A stretch of DNA of 64,000 nucleotides from Oceanobacillus alkalisoli (GCF_021556485.1 NZ_JAKGBW010000007.1:1-64000), one strand, 5' to 3'; numbered from the stretch's first letter, positions 42,762-51,767 are shown. The notes: generated from the letters alone by a model not told the origin. Translations and numbers: made by a program.

Positions 42762-43937
42762 GTGAAGGAAGCAGTTATTGTTGCCGGAGCAAGAACTCCG
42801 GTCGGTAAAGCGAATAAAGGTAGTTTAAGAGATACCAGGCCGGATGATTTAGCTGCACTGACAATCAAAGAAACATTGAAAAGGGCCGGAGATTATACTG
42901 GAAATATTGATGACGTCATCATCGGCTGTGCAATGCCGGAAGCAGAGCAAGGAATGAATATGGCAAGAAACATTGCAGGGCTTGCCGGTCTTCCGAAAGA
43001 AGTTCCGGGAATAACGATTAATCGCTATTGTTCCTCTGGACTGCAAGCAATTGCCTATGGTGCTGAACGGATTATGATCGGCGCGGTAGATACGATTATA
43101 GCGGGAGGAGCAGAATCGATGAGCTTGATTCCGATGGGAGGACACGTCATTAAACCAAACCCGAAACTCGTAGAAGATGCAGTTGGCTATTATATGGGGA
43201 TGGGACATACGGCAGAAGAAGTGGCGAATCGTTTCAATATATCCCGGGCGGACCAAGATGCTTTTGCAGCACAAAGCCACGAGCGGGCAGCAAAGGCAAT
43301 ACAGGAAGGTAAATTCACGGACGAAATTGTTTCGGTGGAAATCACTGAACGGGTTATCGGCCAGAATCATAAGGTCGTAGAACAGACAAAACAATTTGCA
43401 ATGGATGAGGGGGTACGCGCAGACACAAATCCAGAAGTCCTTGCTAAACTGAGACCAGCATTTCATATAAAGGGATCTGTAACAGCTGGAAACTCCTCGC
43501 AAATGAGTGATGGGGCAGGTAGCGTTTTATTAATGGAGCGTGAGAAAGCCCAAGCAGAAGGGTTAACTCCTTTATTAAAATTCCGTTCCTATGCTGTAGC
43601 TGGAGTGGAGCCGGAAATTATGGGAGTAGGCCCTGTAAAAGCAATCCCAAAAGCGCTTCAAATTGCGGGACTTGAATTATCGGATATTGGATTAATTGAA
43701 CTTAATGAAGCATTTGCTTCCCAATCATTACGGGTGATTGAAGCACTCGATCTAGATACTTCCATTGTAAATGTAAATGGAGGAGCAATTGCTCTTGGAC
43801 ACCCGCTTGGAATGACGGGAACGAAACTGACCCTGACTTTAGCCCATGAGATGCGCCGCAGAAATGTTCAGTTTGGAGTTGTGACGATGTGTGTTGGCGG
43901 TGGAATGGGAGCTGCAGGAGTGTTTGAGCTTATTTAA
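42762..43937 (+). CDS. fadA: FadA, acetyl-CoA C-acyltransferase (thiolase)
   Basis: 391 aa thiolase with nucleophile Cys90 (NRYCSSGLQA), the NVNGGAIALGHPLGMTG histidine motif and the C-terminal CVGGGMGAAGVF motif. It cleaves 3-ketoacyl-CoA to acetyl-CoA and a shortened acyl-CoA. Start is GTG after AGGGGGAG, 18 bp behind fadN. Confidence 0.96.
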   Translation: MKEAVIVAGARTPVGKANKGSLRDTRPDDLAALTIKETLKRAGDYTGNIDDVIIGCAMPEAEQGMNMARNIAGLAGLPKEVPGITINRYCSSGLQAIAYGAERIMIGAVDTIIAGGAESMSLIPMGGHVIKPNPKLVEDAVGYYMGMGHTAEEVANRFNISRADQDAFAAQSHERAAKAIQEGKFTDEIVSVEITERVIGQNHKVVEQTKQFAMDEGVRADTNPEVLAKLRPAFHIKGSVTAGNSSQMSDGAGSVLLMEREKAQAEGLTPLLKFRSYAVAGVEPEIMGVGPVKAIPKALQIAGLELSDIGLIELNEAFASQSLRVIEALDLDTSIVNVNGGAIALGHPLGMTGTKLTLTLAHEMRRRNVQFGVVTMCVGGGMGAAGVFELI

Positions 43938-43976
43938 TCTCTACAATTAACTTTAAATAAAAGGAGAAGATCAATT

Positions 43977-45761
43977 ATGAGTGAAACAAAAGATAGACTC
44001 TTTAAAGGTGGGGCCTTCCTTATTGAAGAATTAACGGGTGAGGATATAATCACTCCTGAGGATTTGACGGATGAGCATAAGATGATTGCAAAAACAACAG
44101 AGGAATTTGTTAATAGTGAAGTAGTCCCGCTTATCGACAAGTTAGAAAACCATGAATTCGATCATTCCGTGGATTTACTAAAAAAAGCAGGAGATCTTGG
44201 TCTACTTGGTGCAGATGTTCCGGAAGCTTATGGCGGACTTGGCCTGGATAAGATTAGTTCCTCGTTAATTACGGAAAGAATGGCACCTGCTGGTGGATTT
44301 TCCATTACCCATGGGGCTCATGTTGGTATCGGCTCGCTGCCAATTGTGTTTTTCGGGAATAAAGAACAGAAGGAGAAGTATTTGCCAAAGCTTGCGACGG
44401 GAGAGCTAATTGCTGCCTATGCATTGACAGAGCCGGGTTCCGGTTCAGACGCTCTTGGGGCAAAAGCGACTGCCAAACTGAACGAAGCAGGGACCCACTA
44501 TATTTTGAACGGGGAAAAGCAATGGATCACGAACTCCGCATTCGCAGACGTATTTATCGTCTATGCAAAAATTGATGGCGAACATTTCTCTGCATTCATT
44601 GTTGAACGCGGTTATCCAGGTGTATCTACCGGTGTAGAAGAGAAGAAGATGGGAATCAAAAGCTCATCGACCCGGACGCTGATTTTAGAAGATGCGGAAG
44701 TACCGGCAGAAAATGTTCTAGGTGAAAAAGGCAGAGGGCATATTATTGCCTTTAACATTTTAAACGTTGGTCGTTATAAGCTGGCTATTGGTGGCGTCGG
44801 TGGTTCGAAACGGGCTTTTGAACTGGCAGCGAAATATGTAAATGAACGGAAACAATTCAATGTACCAATCTCTAGCTTCTCGCTTACGCAGTCGAAGTTA
44901 GCTACAATGGCAAGTGAAATTTATGCAAATGAAAGTGCAGTTTATCGTACGGTTGGATTGTTTGAGCAAAGGATGGGCTCCCTATCCGAAGAGGAATTGG
45001 AGGATGGTCGTGAAATCGCTCGGGCTATTGCTGAATATCAGATTGAGTGCTCGATTACGAAATATATGGCGACAGAATTACTCGACCGGACAGCTGACGA
45101 AGCAGTTCAACTGCATGGCGGATATGGGTTCATGCAGGAATATGAGGTGGAAAGAATTTATCGTGACTCCCGAATCAACCGGATTTTCGAAGGTACGAAT
45201 GAAATCAACCGACTTCTTGTTCCAGGGACACTCCTGAAGAAGGCGATGAAAGGGGAACTGCCATTATTACAGAAAGCCCAAGGACTACAGGAAGAACTTA
45301 TGATGATGATGCCTGAAGAAGTTGGTACAGAACCACTCGATCAGGAAAAGCATTTAGTACGTCATGCTAAGAAAATTGTATTATTAGGTGCCGGTTTGGC
45401 AGCACAGAAATATATGCAGAAGCTTGAGCATGAGCAAGAAATTCTTGTTGCTCTTGCTGATATGGCAGGTGAAGTATTCAATATGGAGTCCGCTGTTCTC
45501 CGTACAGAAAAAGCGCTTCAACAGACAGGAGCAGAGAAAAATGAATTAAAACTCCTTTATACACAAGTATATGTTCAAGAGGCATTCAGCCGGATCGAGG
45601 CAGCAGCAAAAGAAATTCTCATTGCAGTTGAGGAAGGTGATAATTTACGAATGATGCTTTCCTCCTTACGTAAATTGACTCGTCACGAACCAACAAACAC
45701 GATTACGAAAAAACGGGCAATTGCCAAATCGCTTATCGAAAGTGAAAAGTATATCGTATAA
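43977..45761 (+). CDS. fadE: FadE, acyl-CoA dehydrogenase
   Basis: 594 aa acyl-CoA dehydrogenase: TEPGSGSDALG (FAD/substrate loop), WITNSAFADVFIVYAK, and YRDSRINRIFEGTNEINR near the catalytic glutamate region, with the extra C-terminal helical domain of long-chain enzymes. It makes the first double bond and passes electrons to ETF. AAAGGAGAAG precedes the ATG. Third gene of the operon, ended by a terminator. Confidence 0.96.
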   Translation: MSETKDRLFKGGAFLIEELTGEDIITPEDLTDEHKMIAKTTEEFVNSEVVPLIDKLENHEFDHSVDLLKKAGDLGLLGADVPEAYGGLGLDKISSSLITERMAPAGGFSITHGAHVGIGSLPIVFFGNKEQKEKYLPKLATGELIAAYALTEPGSGSDALGAKATAKLNEAGTHYILNGEKQWITNSAFADVFIVYAKIDGEHFSAFIVERGYPGVSTGVEEKKMGIKSSSTRTLILEDAEVPAENVLGEKGRGHIIAFNILNVGRYKLAIGGVGGSKRAFELAAKYVNERKQFNVPISSFSLTQSKLATMASEIYANESAVYRTVGLFEQRMGSLSEEELEDGREIARAIAEYQIECSITKYMATELLDRTADEAVQLHGGYGFMQEYEVERIYRDSRINRIFEGTNEINRLLVPGTLLKKAMKGELPLLQKAQGLQEELMMMMPEEVGTEPLDQEKHLVRHAKKIVLLGAGLAAQKYMQKLEHEQEILVALADMAGEVFNMESAVLRTEKALQQTGAEKNELKLLYTQVYVQEAFSRIEAAAKEILIAVEEGDNLRMMLSSLRKLTRHEPTNTITKKRAIAKSLIESEKYIV

Positions 45762-45772
45762 TTTCAGTTTTT

Positions 45773-45806
45773 CCGGGGCGAGTCGCTTGCCTCGGATTAT
45801 TTTTTT
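45773..45806 (+). terminator. terminator of fadNAE
   Basis: CCGGGGC / TGCCTCGG-type stem followed by a run of seven T. Confidence 0.75.
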
Positions 45807-45896
45807 ACCAGCCCTCGGGTAACATAGCAAATAAATGTGTCAATAATCCTTCTATGTTAAAATGGTGGTAATTACATAAAGGAGCTGGTTTTTAAC

Positions 45897-46253
45897 ATGA
45901 GTATAACGATTTACTGGTATCCAAAATGCGGCACCTGCCGAAATGCGAAGAAATGGCTGGAAGCGAACAATATAGACTTTGAAGCGGTTCATATTGTAGA
46001 GGATACACCATCTAAAGAAGAAATTTTAAAATTAATTGAGAAAAGCGGTCTCGAACCGAAGAAGTTCTTTAATACGAGTGGTAAAAAATATCGTGAGCTG
46101 AATATGAAAGAGAAACTCAAGGATGCCACAGTTGAAGAGATGGCAGAATACCTCGCATCAGACGGGATGCTAATTAAACGGCCAATTGCGACAAACGGAG
46201 ATAAAGTCACGGTCGGTTTCAAAGAAGATGAATACGAAGCAACTTGGGGATAG
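45897..46253 (+). CDS. yusI: ArsC/Spx-fold family protein (YusI-like)
   Basis: 118 aa thioredoxin-fold protein with CGTC (Cys11, Cys14) and the ArsC-family KRPIATNGDKVTVGF ending. It resembles YusI of B. subtilis, which lies at the same place beside gcvH. Not a proven arsenate reductase: it lacks the partners of a typical ars locus. AAAGGAG precedes the ATG. Confidence 0.9.
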   Translation: MSITIYWYPKCGTCRNAKKWLEANNIDFEAVHIVEDTPSKEEILKLIEKSGLEPKKFFNTSGKKYRELNMKEKLKDATVEEMAEYLASDGMLIKRPIATNGDKVTVGFKEDEYEATWG

Positions 46254-46346
46254 TACAGAAGTCAGATGAAAATGTGTTGTACAGTAGATTTTCTATTCTA
46301 TCCATTGTATAGTTAGAGTGAGATGAGACGGAAAGGATGATAACCG

Positions 46347-46733
46347 ATGAATTTACCAGAGGACTTACGTTATACGAAAGAGCACGAATGGATAAAAAAA
46401 GAAGACGGCAATAAAGTACGCATTGGAATTACGGATTTCGCTCAAGATGAACTCGGAGATATCGTGTTTGTCGAACTTCCGGAAGCGGGTGACACAGTCG
46501 AAGCCGACGATTCATTCGGAAGTGTAGAATCGGTCAAAACAGTTTCCGAATTATATGCACCAGTTAATGGGACAATCGTTGAGATTAATGAAGAATTGGA
46601 AGACAGTCCAGAACTTGTCAATGAATCTCCATATGAAGAAGCATGGATGCTCGTCGTTGAGTTAGATGATGAAGGTGAGTGGGAGAACCTGCTGACAGCT
46701 GAAGAATACAAAGCAATTATAGAAGAAGATTAA
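46347..46733 (+). CDS. gcvH: glycine cleavage system H protein
   Basis: 128 aa with the lipoyl lysine in [16 protein letters not shown] (Lys64). It carries the aminomethyl group between the P, T and L proteins and, in Bacillus, is also the hub for lipoate assembly. As in B. subtilis, it is apart from gcvT-gcvPA-gcvPB. GAAAGG is upstream of the ATG. Confidence 0.96.
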   Translation: MNLPEDLRYTKEHEWIKKEDGNKVRIGITDFAQDELGDIVFVELPEAGDTVEADDSFGSVESVKTVSELYAPVNGTIVEINEELEDSPELVNESPYEEAWMLVVELDDEGEWENLLTAEEYKAIIEED

Positions 46734-46750
46734 TCCATCTTGACAAAAAA

Positions 46751-46800
46751 AGGGAGGGGACTAACTATGCAATAAACAGTATAGTCAGCCTCCCTTCTTT
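46751..46800 (+). terminator. terminator of gcvH
   Basis: AGGGAGG and CCTCCCT, with inner GACTA / TAGTC pairing, then TTCTTT. Confidence 0.75.
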
Positions 46801-46819
46801 CATATACTATTTTAAGGGA

Positions 46820-47087
46820 TGTTCAAAAAGTCCGGTGAAAATGACACTTCGTGAATGAGAGGTTCTACTAAGACCGTCCACGTCCTGTGGACAACGTAGA
46901 ACTCACCACTTCCTGTGGAAGCTCGTTGGCTCGCTTTTCCGCTCCTCATGTACCTACTAACGAACATTCCGGTGCCGGGAGCTTCGCCGCCTCGAATTTC
47001 GACGCACAGGATGTGCTAGTGTCGGCGTTGCAACAGGACGTTGCTTATTTAGCCGACCTCGGTCCTTTTTATCCTCCTTTTTGAACA
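46820..47087. mobile_element. TGTTCAAAAAG-ended intergenic element
   Basis: 268 bp bounded by TGTTCAAAAAG (46820-46830) and CTTTTTGAACA (47077-47087). The GC-rich interior holds TTTCGACGCACAGGATGTGC, related to words inside the modular elements at 36200 and 51268. A 65-codon open frame within it is incidental. Confidence 0.7.
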
Positions 47088-47131
47088 CTCACTTAAAGCA
47101 GATGATTTGATCGGATAAGGAGTGGCAAGGA

Positions 47132-47485
47132 ATGATAGCACACGAAACCGAAAAGGTTATTATTGTGGAGGGGTTGACAGATAAACGTAAAATAGAAGAA
47201 ATTCTTAGCGAAGAGGTCACGATTATTTGTACAAACGGCTCTTTAAGTATCCATTGGTTTGATGAGCTATTGGAAACATATAACTTAGACGAGAATGATG
47301 TCTATATCTTTGTCGATGAAGACAAATCAGGTTTGAAATTAAGAAAACAATTGGCAAGGGAACTCCCCCATGCAGACCATATTTATATAAGCAGGGATTA
47401 TCGTGAAGTTGCAACAACCCCATATAAAATCCTTGCATCCTTACTCGTAGCAAAACATTTCGCAGTAAGACCAACATTTTTATAG
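47132..47485 (+). CDS. yusF: Toprim-domain protein (YusF-like)
   Basis: 117 aa small Toprim protein: VIIVEGLTDKRKIEEIL with the Glu of the fold, and VYIFVDEDKSGLKLRKQL with the DxD. It resembles YusF and the stand-alone OLD/RNase M5-type Toprim proteins. Might act on RNA or DNA ends; activity unknown. GGAGTGG lies before the ATG; it is 16 bp ahead of yusE. Confidence 0.88.
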   Translation: MIAHETEKVIIVEGLTDKRKIEEILSEEVTIICTNGSLSIHWFDELLETYNLDENDVYIFVDEDKSGLKLRKQLARELPHADHIYISRDYREVATTPYKILASLLVAKHFAVRPTFL

Positions 47486-47500
47486 TAGTTAGGTGAGTTT

Positions 47501-47812
47501 ATGGAAAAGATAGTATCAAAGCAATTGGAGGAAGATTCTTACTTATTATATATTCATACCCCGCTATGTGGTACATGTCATATTGCTCGGTCTATTTTAG
47601 AAAAAATTGAGTCTGTTCACGGCGAAGAAATATTTTATGAAATGAATGCTAATTTTGAAGAAGACTTCTTACACAAACATAAAATAGAAAGTGTACCATG
47701 TTTATTGATTAAAGAGAATGGTGTAATAAAAGAAAAAATCTATACGTTCTATTCGACGGGTAATATTTATCGTTATCTGTTCGAGTATAAGCCGGGGCTA
47801 TTCACAGGGTAA
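47501..47812 (+). CDS. yusE: thioredoxin-like protein (YusE-like)
   Basis: 103 aa thioredoxin-fold protein with CGTC in TPLCGTCHIARSIL (about residues 23-26) and the cis-Pro turn SVPCLLI. Resembles YusE. Probably a thiol-disulfide reductase of the cytoplasm. GTGAG precedes the ATG weakly. Followed by a terminator. Confidence 0.9.
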   Translation: MEKIVSKQLEEDSYLLYIHTPLCGTCHIARSILEKIESVHGEEIFYEMNANFEEDFLHKHKIESVPCLLIKENGVIKEKIYTFYSTGNIYRYLFEYKPGLFTG

Positions 47813-47860
47813 GACCGTTAGCAAACGATTAAAGAATTAAACATTTTGAAAACAGGAGGA

Positions 47861-47899
47861 AAGGGGAGCATAAGCGTAGATGTTTATGCTTCCTTTTTT
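47861..47899 (+). terminator. terminator of yusE
   Basis: GGAGCATAA and TTATGCTTCC form the stem, followed by TTTTTT. Confidence 0.8.
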
Positions 47900-48019
47900 C
47901 ATATTACTGTATTGTTAATTTATCATTAAATACTCCCGTCTATACGTTTATATCGCGATTGAGAAGGGTAGCATCATTGTGTTAACCTTTTAATGTAGAA
48001 AACAAAGGAGTGGTTTATT

Positions 48020-48205
48020 ATTAATTCGGTTAATAGTAAGTATTACACGCAAGAAATGGAAAAGGCAATGAACAAATATCATAAAATGAGTGTTGCCGAA
48101 TATGAATCCAATTTAGCAAACCGAATGAAAGTAGAGCGAAAACGCGAACAGGAATATCAAAAATCAAAACAAATGATCGCTGAAATTGACAATCAGATAG
48201 GATGA
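48020..48205 (+). CDS. 61-residue charged helical protein with probable ATT start
   Basis: The frame is open from a TAG at 47996 to the TGA at 48203 and encodes YYTQEMEKAMNKYHKM, then a Lys/Glu/Arg-rich helix ending IAEIDNQIG. A strong Shine-Dalgarno (AAAGGAG, 48004-48010) is 6 and 9 bases before ATT codons at 48017 and 48020; no ATG, GTG or TTG occurs in frame until ATG 48056, which has no ribosome site. So it either uses the rare AUU start or has lost its ATG. A perfect terminator follows. Family unknown. Confidence 0.55.
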   Translation: MNSVNSKYYTQEMEKAMNKYHKMSVAEYESNLANRMKVERKREQEYQKSKQMIAEIDNQIG

Positions 48206-48206
48206 T

Positions 48207-48253
48207 AAAAAGAACAGAACATGGTTGTAAGGAGTCCATGTTCTGTTCTTTTT
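48207..48253. terminator. bidirectional terminator
   Basis: AAAAAGAACAGAACATGG and its exact complement flank an 11-base loop. Serves the small gene and the converging DUF421 gene. Confidence 0.9.
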
Positions 48254-48947
48254 ATTCCTTATTTTCAGTATCATCTATTGTTCCGCGGACTGTAAACCCA
48301 TCCGTGCTGGACCATTCTGCGTAATAGATTTTACTGATATCCGTGTATCCTGATTTTGCAAGTTCTGTTTGTAACCAGGTTGCGTCTTTTCCAATTTTTT
48401 TCAGCGCTTTTTTCTCCATCTTGCCTTCATCAATCACGAGATAACTTAGTGCTGTTTCTTTTGGATGGACGGAAAGCATTTCTGCTGTGACTGGTGCAGT
48501 TAATTCATGCTTTAGCACACTCAGTTGTCCACTAGGTTCAAGAACTGCATATTTTACTTCATTTATGGAGAAAATTCCCTGTTGCCTCAGCATCGTACGC
48601 AGCTGTTCTGATTCAAGCTTATTCTTTTTCAGCGCATTTAGATCGAGTTCTCCGTTATGAACAATAACAGTGGGCTCTCCTTTTACTGCTGGTCTTATTT
48701 TATCGAATTTCTGGACAATTTTTTCAATCGTGAAGATAAGTATTGCCCATAACGCAATAGCGAACAATACTTGCCAAATCGTGACTTTATCGTCATATAC
48801 GGATTCTTCGAGTAAACCTCCCAGTACAAGAATATAAACAAAATCAAATGGAGTAATTTGAGAGAGTTCCTTCTTTCCTAATAAACGAACTACAATCAGT
48901 AATGCTAGCAAACCACAGATTATTTTTATTGTCATTGATGTTGCCAT
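48252..48947 (-). CDS. DUF421 family membrane protein (YetF-like)
   Basis: 231 aa: two or three membrane helices in the first 80 residues (including VRLLGKKELSQITPFDFVYIL), then the DUF421 soluble domain with GEPTVIVHNGELDLNALKK and the MLRQQGIFSINEVKYAVLEPSGQLSV pattern. YetF/YdfS-type proteins occur widely in spore formers; one B. subtilis relative is linked with spore germination. AGGTG precedes the ATG. Confidence 0.9.
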   Translation of the reverse strand: MATSMTIKIICGLLALLIVVRLLGKKELSQITPFDFVYILVLGGLLEESVYDDKVTIWQVLFAIALWAILIFTIEKIVQKFDKIRPAVKGEPTVIVHNGELDLNALKKNKLESEQLRTMLRQQGIFSINEVKYAVLEPSGQLSVLKHELTAPVTAEMLSVHPKETALSYLVIDEGKMEKKALKKIGKDATWLQTELAKSGYTDISKIYYAEWSSTDGFTVRGTIDDTENKE

Positions 48948-49096
48948 ACCGGATATTCACCTCTATTTTATTCTAGTAATTCTGTAATACCCTTTATTTA
49001 ACTAAATAATCAGGCTGGTAGAATTCACTGCACTTTCGTTTTTTACCTGTGTGAGACGGGTATGAGATACATATAAAGATTGAAGGAGGTTTCGCC

Positions 49097-50359
49097 ATGA
49101 CAGCTGAAGTGGCAGTATTGAACAAGCAAGGAATTGCCATGGCTGCTGACAGTGCAATAACAAGTGGTAGAGAAGGAGTACAGAAAGTATATAATTCAGC
49201 CAATAAATTATTTTCATTATCGAAGGAACATCCGATTGGGATCATGGTATACGGGGCTGCGTCTTTTATGGAGGTGCCTTGGGAAGTTATCATCAAGTCT
49301 TACCGTGAAAATCTCGGCACGAAGACTTTCCCGCAAATAAAGGATTATCTGGATGATTTCTTGCGATTTTTGAATAAAGATGAGCGGTTTAGAGATAAAG
49401 GTGTAGAAGAAATTATTGTATATCGTATTTTTTCCGATAATTTGAAGCGCTTAGTAAAAGAAGTGGAAGAGCGAATGGCGAGGAAGGAGCATATGGAGGA
49501 AGGTGTCTCTTCTAAGCGGGTCACTCATTGGCTTGGAGAAGCTGCAGATCAGCAGATTCAGTCCTATCAGAAGGAAGAGCATGAGTTCATAGAGATGGAT
49601 GAAAATATATTTAAAGAGCGGTTTGGTTCTGTGGTAATTGAAATAATAGATGAATTAATTAAATATGAAATACCGGAAGAGCTAACAGAGAAGTTTTACA
49701 AGCTGTCTTTTGAAGCGGTACAGAAAGATTATTTCAGTGTAGGGAGTACTGGATTTGTGATTGGCGGTTACGGAGATAAAGAAATTTTCCCGCGGTTGTT
49801 GAATTACAGACTGGAAGGGTTTGTTTTTGGCCAGCTGAAATTCAAAAAATTGAAAGATAAAAAAATCAGCTATACGACAGATAAAGATGATGGCACGGCT
49901 ACAATTACGGCATTTGCTCAAAGAGATATGGTCGACTCCTTCATCAGCGGCATCGAACCGAATATGGAGGATCTCGTGTTTAATATCATTTCAGGTGTAC
50001 TAAGGAACTATCCTGCAGAAATACAAAAGCATTTAGCCATCGAATTTACAAAAGAACAAGTTAGGGACTTGGAAGTAATGGGTAGAGAAATTTATGAGTC
50101 TATAGAAAGTGCTATAACTGAATACCAGGAAAGGAATTATATCGAACCTCTGCTTGGTGTCGTCCGATCGTTGCCAAAGGAAGAGTTGGCAGATATGGCG
50201 GAAGCCCTCGTCTCTTTGACGACATTCAAGCGCCGTGTAACGAGAGCGACCGAATCAGCGGGACCACCGATTGACGTTGCGATTATTACAAAGGGAGACG
50301 GTTTCATTTGGATGAAGCGCAAGCATTACGTTAATCAGGAAATAAATGCTCGATTATAA
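49097..50359 (+). CDS. proteasome-beta-like Ntn-hydrolase candidate, function unknown
   Basis: 420 aa. After Met removal the chain begins TAEVAVLNKQGIAMAADSAIT, the beta-strand plan of HslV and proteasome beta subunits: Thr at position 1, Asp at 17, and a lysine at 36 (NSANKLFSL) where HslV has Lys33. The next stretch IGIMVYGAASF matches the second strand with its Gly turn. Later GFVIGGYGDKEIFPRL and the end PIDVAIITKGDGFIWM resemble the last strands of that fold. A helical insert (about 65-190) makes it twice the size of HslV. AAGGAGG is about 9 bases before the ATG. A 49-codon gene follows at 22 bp. I know no assigned function. Confidence 0.7.
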   Translation: MTAEVAVLNKQGIAMAADSAITSGREGVQKVYNSANKLFSLSKEHPIGIMVYGAASFMEVPWEVIIKSYRENLGTKTFPQIKDYLDDFLRFLNKDERFRDKGVEEIIVYRIFSDNLKRLVKEVEERMARKEHMEEGVSSKRVTHWLGEAADQQIQSYQKEEHEFIEMDENIFKERFGSVVIEIIDELIKYEIPEELTEKFYKLSFEAVQKDYFSVGSTGFVIGGYGDKEIFPRLLNYRLEGFVFGQLKFKKLKDKKISYTTDKDDGTATITAFAQRDMVDSFISGIEPNMEDLVFNIISGVLRNYPAEIQKHLAIEFTKEQVRDLEVMGREIYESIESAITEYQERNYIEPLLGVVRSLPKEELADMAEALVSLTTFKRRVTRATESAGPPIDVAIITKGDGFIWMKRKHYVNQEINARL

Positions 50360-50380
50360 CGTTGGAAAGGGGAGAGTGAC

Positions 50381-50530
50381 ATGCTGCCTAAGGATAATAA
50401 ATCAAAAAAGAATGGTTATTTTCAGCTGCCACCGGAAGACCGGATGGAATTCGAGTTGGAGGATAGAGAGAAAAAAGAAAAAGAGATTGCCGTTGAAAAG
50501 GTCTACGATAAATTGAATAAGAATAAGTAG
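50381..50530 (+). CDS. small charged protein, partner of the Ntn-hydrolase-like gene
   Basis: 49 aa, MLPKDNKSKKNGYFQLPPED then an acidic-basic helix ending VEKVYDKLNKNK. AAGGGGAGAG lies 6-7 bases before the ATG and the gene starts 21 bp after the previous stop, so co-expression is likely. No family recognised. It could be a substrate, adaptor or inhibitor, or unrelated. Confidence 0.65.
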   Translation: MLPKDNKSKKNGYFQLPPEDRMEFELEDREKKEKEIAVEKVYDKLNKNK

Positions 50531-50681
50531 AAGTTTTAAGATGGCATTTACTAATTGTTACTAATATTACAGTTGAAACACAACTCTATTAAATGTCGCT
50601 CTAAATGTTTAGATTTAATAAAACGTGGAATCTAGAGTAATGTACGAGCAAGAATTACTATCATGAAAGGAGTTTTTACAA

Positions 50682-51083
50682 ATGGTTAAAAACAACAATA
50701 ATGGTAAGATGTCTCGTGAGCAAGCAGGGAAAAAAGGTGGTAAAGTGACTTCAAGAAACCACGATCAAGAATTCTATGAAGAAATTGGTCAAAAGGGTGG
50801 AGAAGCTACTTCGCGTAACCATGATCAGGAATTCTATGAAGAGATTGGTCAAAAAGGCGGAGAAGCCACAAAGCGAAGCCACGACCGGGAATTCTATGAA
50901 GAAATCGGTCAAAAAGGTGGAGAAGCCACTTCACGAAGCCACGATCAGGAATTTTATGAGGAAATCGGCCAAAAGGGTGGCGAGGCCACTGCACGTAACC
51001 ATGACCAAGATTTCTATGAAGAGATCGGTGAAAAAGGCGGAAAAGCAAGAGCCCGCCAGCGGAGGAACAATAACAACAAATAA
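50682..51083 (+). CDS. gsiB: GsiB-like KGG-repeat stress protein
   Basis: 133 aa, highly hydrophilic, made of five 20-residue repeats of the type EFYEEIGQKGGEATSRNHDQ, plus a shorter first KKGGK unit. This is the KGG (Em/GsiB) motif of desiccation- and glucose-starvation-induced proteins; GsiB of B. subtilis is controlled by sigma B. AAAGGAG is about 10 bases before the ATG. A weak sigma-B-like pair (GTTTAG, 14 bp, GGAATC) lies at 50607-50632. The DNA shows matching 60 bp tandem repeats at 50721-51040. Confidence 0.9.
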   Translation: MVKNNNNGKMSREQAGKKGGKVTSRNHDQEFYEEIGQKGGEATSRNHDQEFYEEIGQKGGEATKRSHDREFYEEIGQKGGEATSRSHDQEFYEEIGQKGGEATARNHDQDFYEEIGEKGGKARARQRRNNNNK

Positions 51084-51267
51084 AATTAGCATACACTTCA
51101 CATTCGTCAAAAAGCACAGCAGTCCCAGCCGGGATTGTTGTGCTTTTCAGATGTCTCTAACTACTAATATATATTTTACTAAAACTCAACCTGCAAAGTC
51201 TTCAAACAATCAGACATATCCTAAAGAAAATAAGCATCACCCTAACCCTTTATACAACAGTCACAAA

Positions 51268-51565
51268 TCACTTTCATTCAGCGTAAATGCTTTGCACGTA
51301 CTTCTGAATGCCTCTCTAATTGTCGTTCAGTTGCCCGGTTGCCGGATGCTTTCAGACAGGGCGGCCTCAACCTCGACGCACAAGACGTTCTAATGCAGAC
51401 GTTGCCACATACGAGAGCGAACTCTGTCTGCCTCGGAAGAAAACCGCTTCCTGCCCAGGTCCAGATTCGTGCTTTTCCCGCAGGAGTCACCGTCCTCCGA
51501 GCAACTGAACTGGTGAAGATGATTATGATGAATAGAAATTATTCCATCAGTACATCAGCGTGAAG
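51268..51565. mobile_element. modular intergenic element, copy 3
   Basis: Starts with TCACTTTCATTCAGCGTAAA, like copy 1. The core runs from GTTCAGTTGCCCGG (51326) to the complementary CGAGCAACTGAACTGG near 51512, with TCGACGCACAAGACGTTCTA inside. The right terminal repeat is eroded. It fills much of the gap between gsiB and the TnpB element. Confidence 0.7.
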
Positions 51566-51747
51566 GTCGTATTTATAAAATAATAAACAATAGCGACATA
51601 TGATATTTAAAGAGGAGCAAAAATCGTCGGTAATTTAACACCTGTCACTTGTCTCTATACATTTGATATAATTCGTAGTATAAATGAGATGAGGCGATAA
51701 ATTTGCCAAAAGTTATTCACAGTAGAGGGTTATGTTTACTCCCTTCA

Positions 51748-51767
51748 ATACCACCCTAGTGTGGTAT
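51748..51767 (+). repeat. hairpin near the left end of the TnpB element
   Basis: ATACCAC-CCTAGT-GTGGTAT, 75 bp before the tnpB start. Subterminal hairpins of this kind mark left ends of IS200/IS605 elements. Confidence 0.5.

Noticed and set aside
42849-43502. 217-codon minus-strand open frame
   Set aside because: Antisense to fadA, cysteine- and histidine-rich composition typical of shadow frames, no ribosome site.
46887-47084. 65-codon open frame after gcvH
   Set aside because: It lies wholly inside a dispersed repeat with inverted ends and has no ribosome site.
50721-51040. Regular 60 bp repeats suggesting a CRISPR array
   Set aside because: The repeats are in frame and encode the 20-residue KGG units of a GsiB-like protein with a good ribosome site; there are no unique spacers.
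50776-51393. 205-codon plus-strand open frame overlapping gsiB
   Set aside because: It is the shifted frame of the KGG repeats, giving a repetitive Lys-rich product, and then runs into non-coding sequence.
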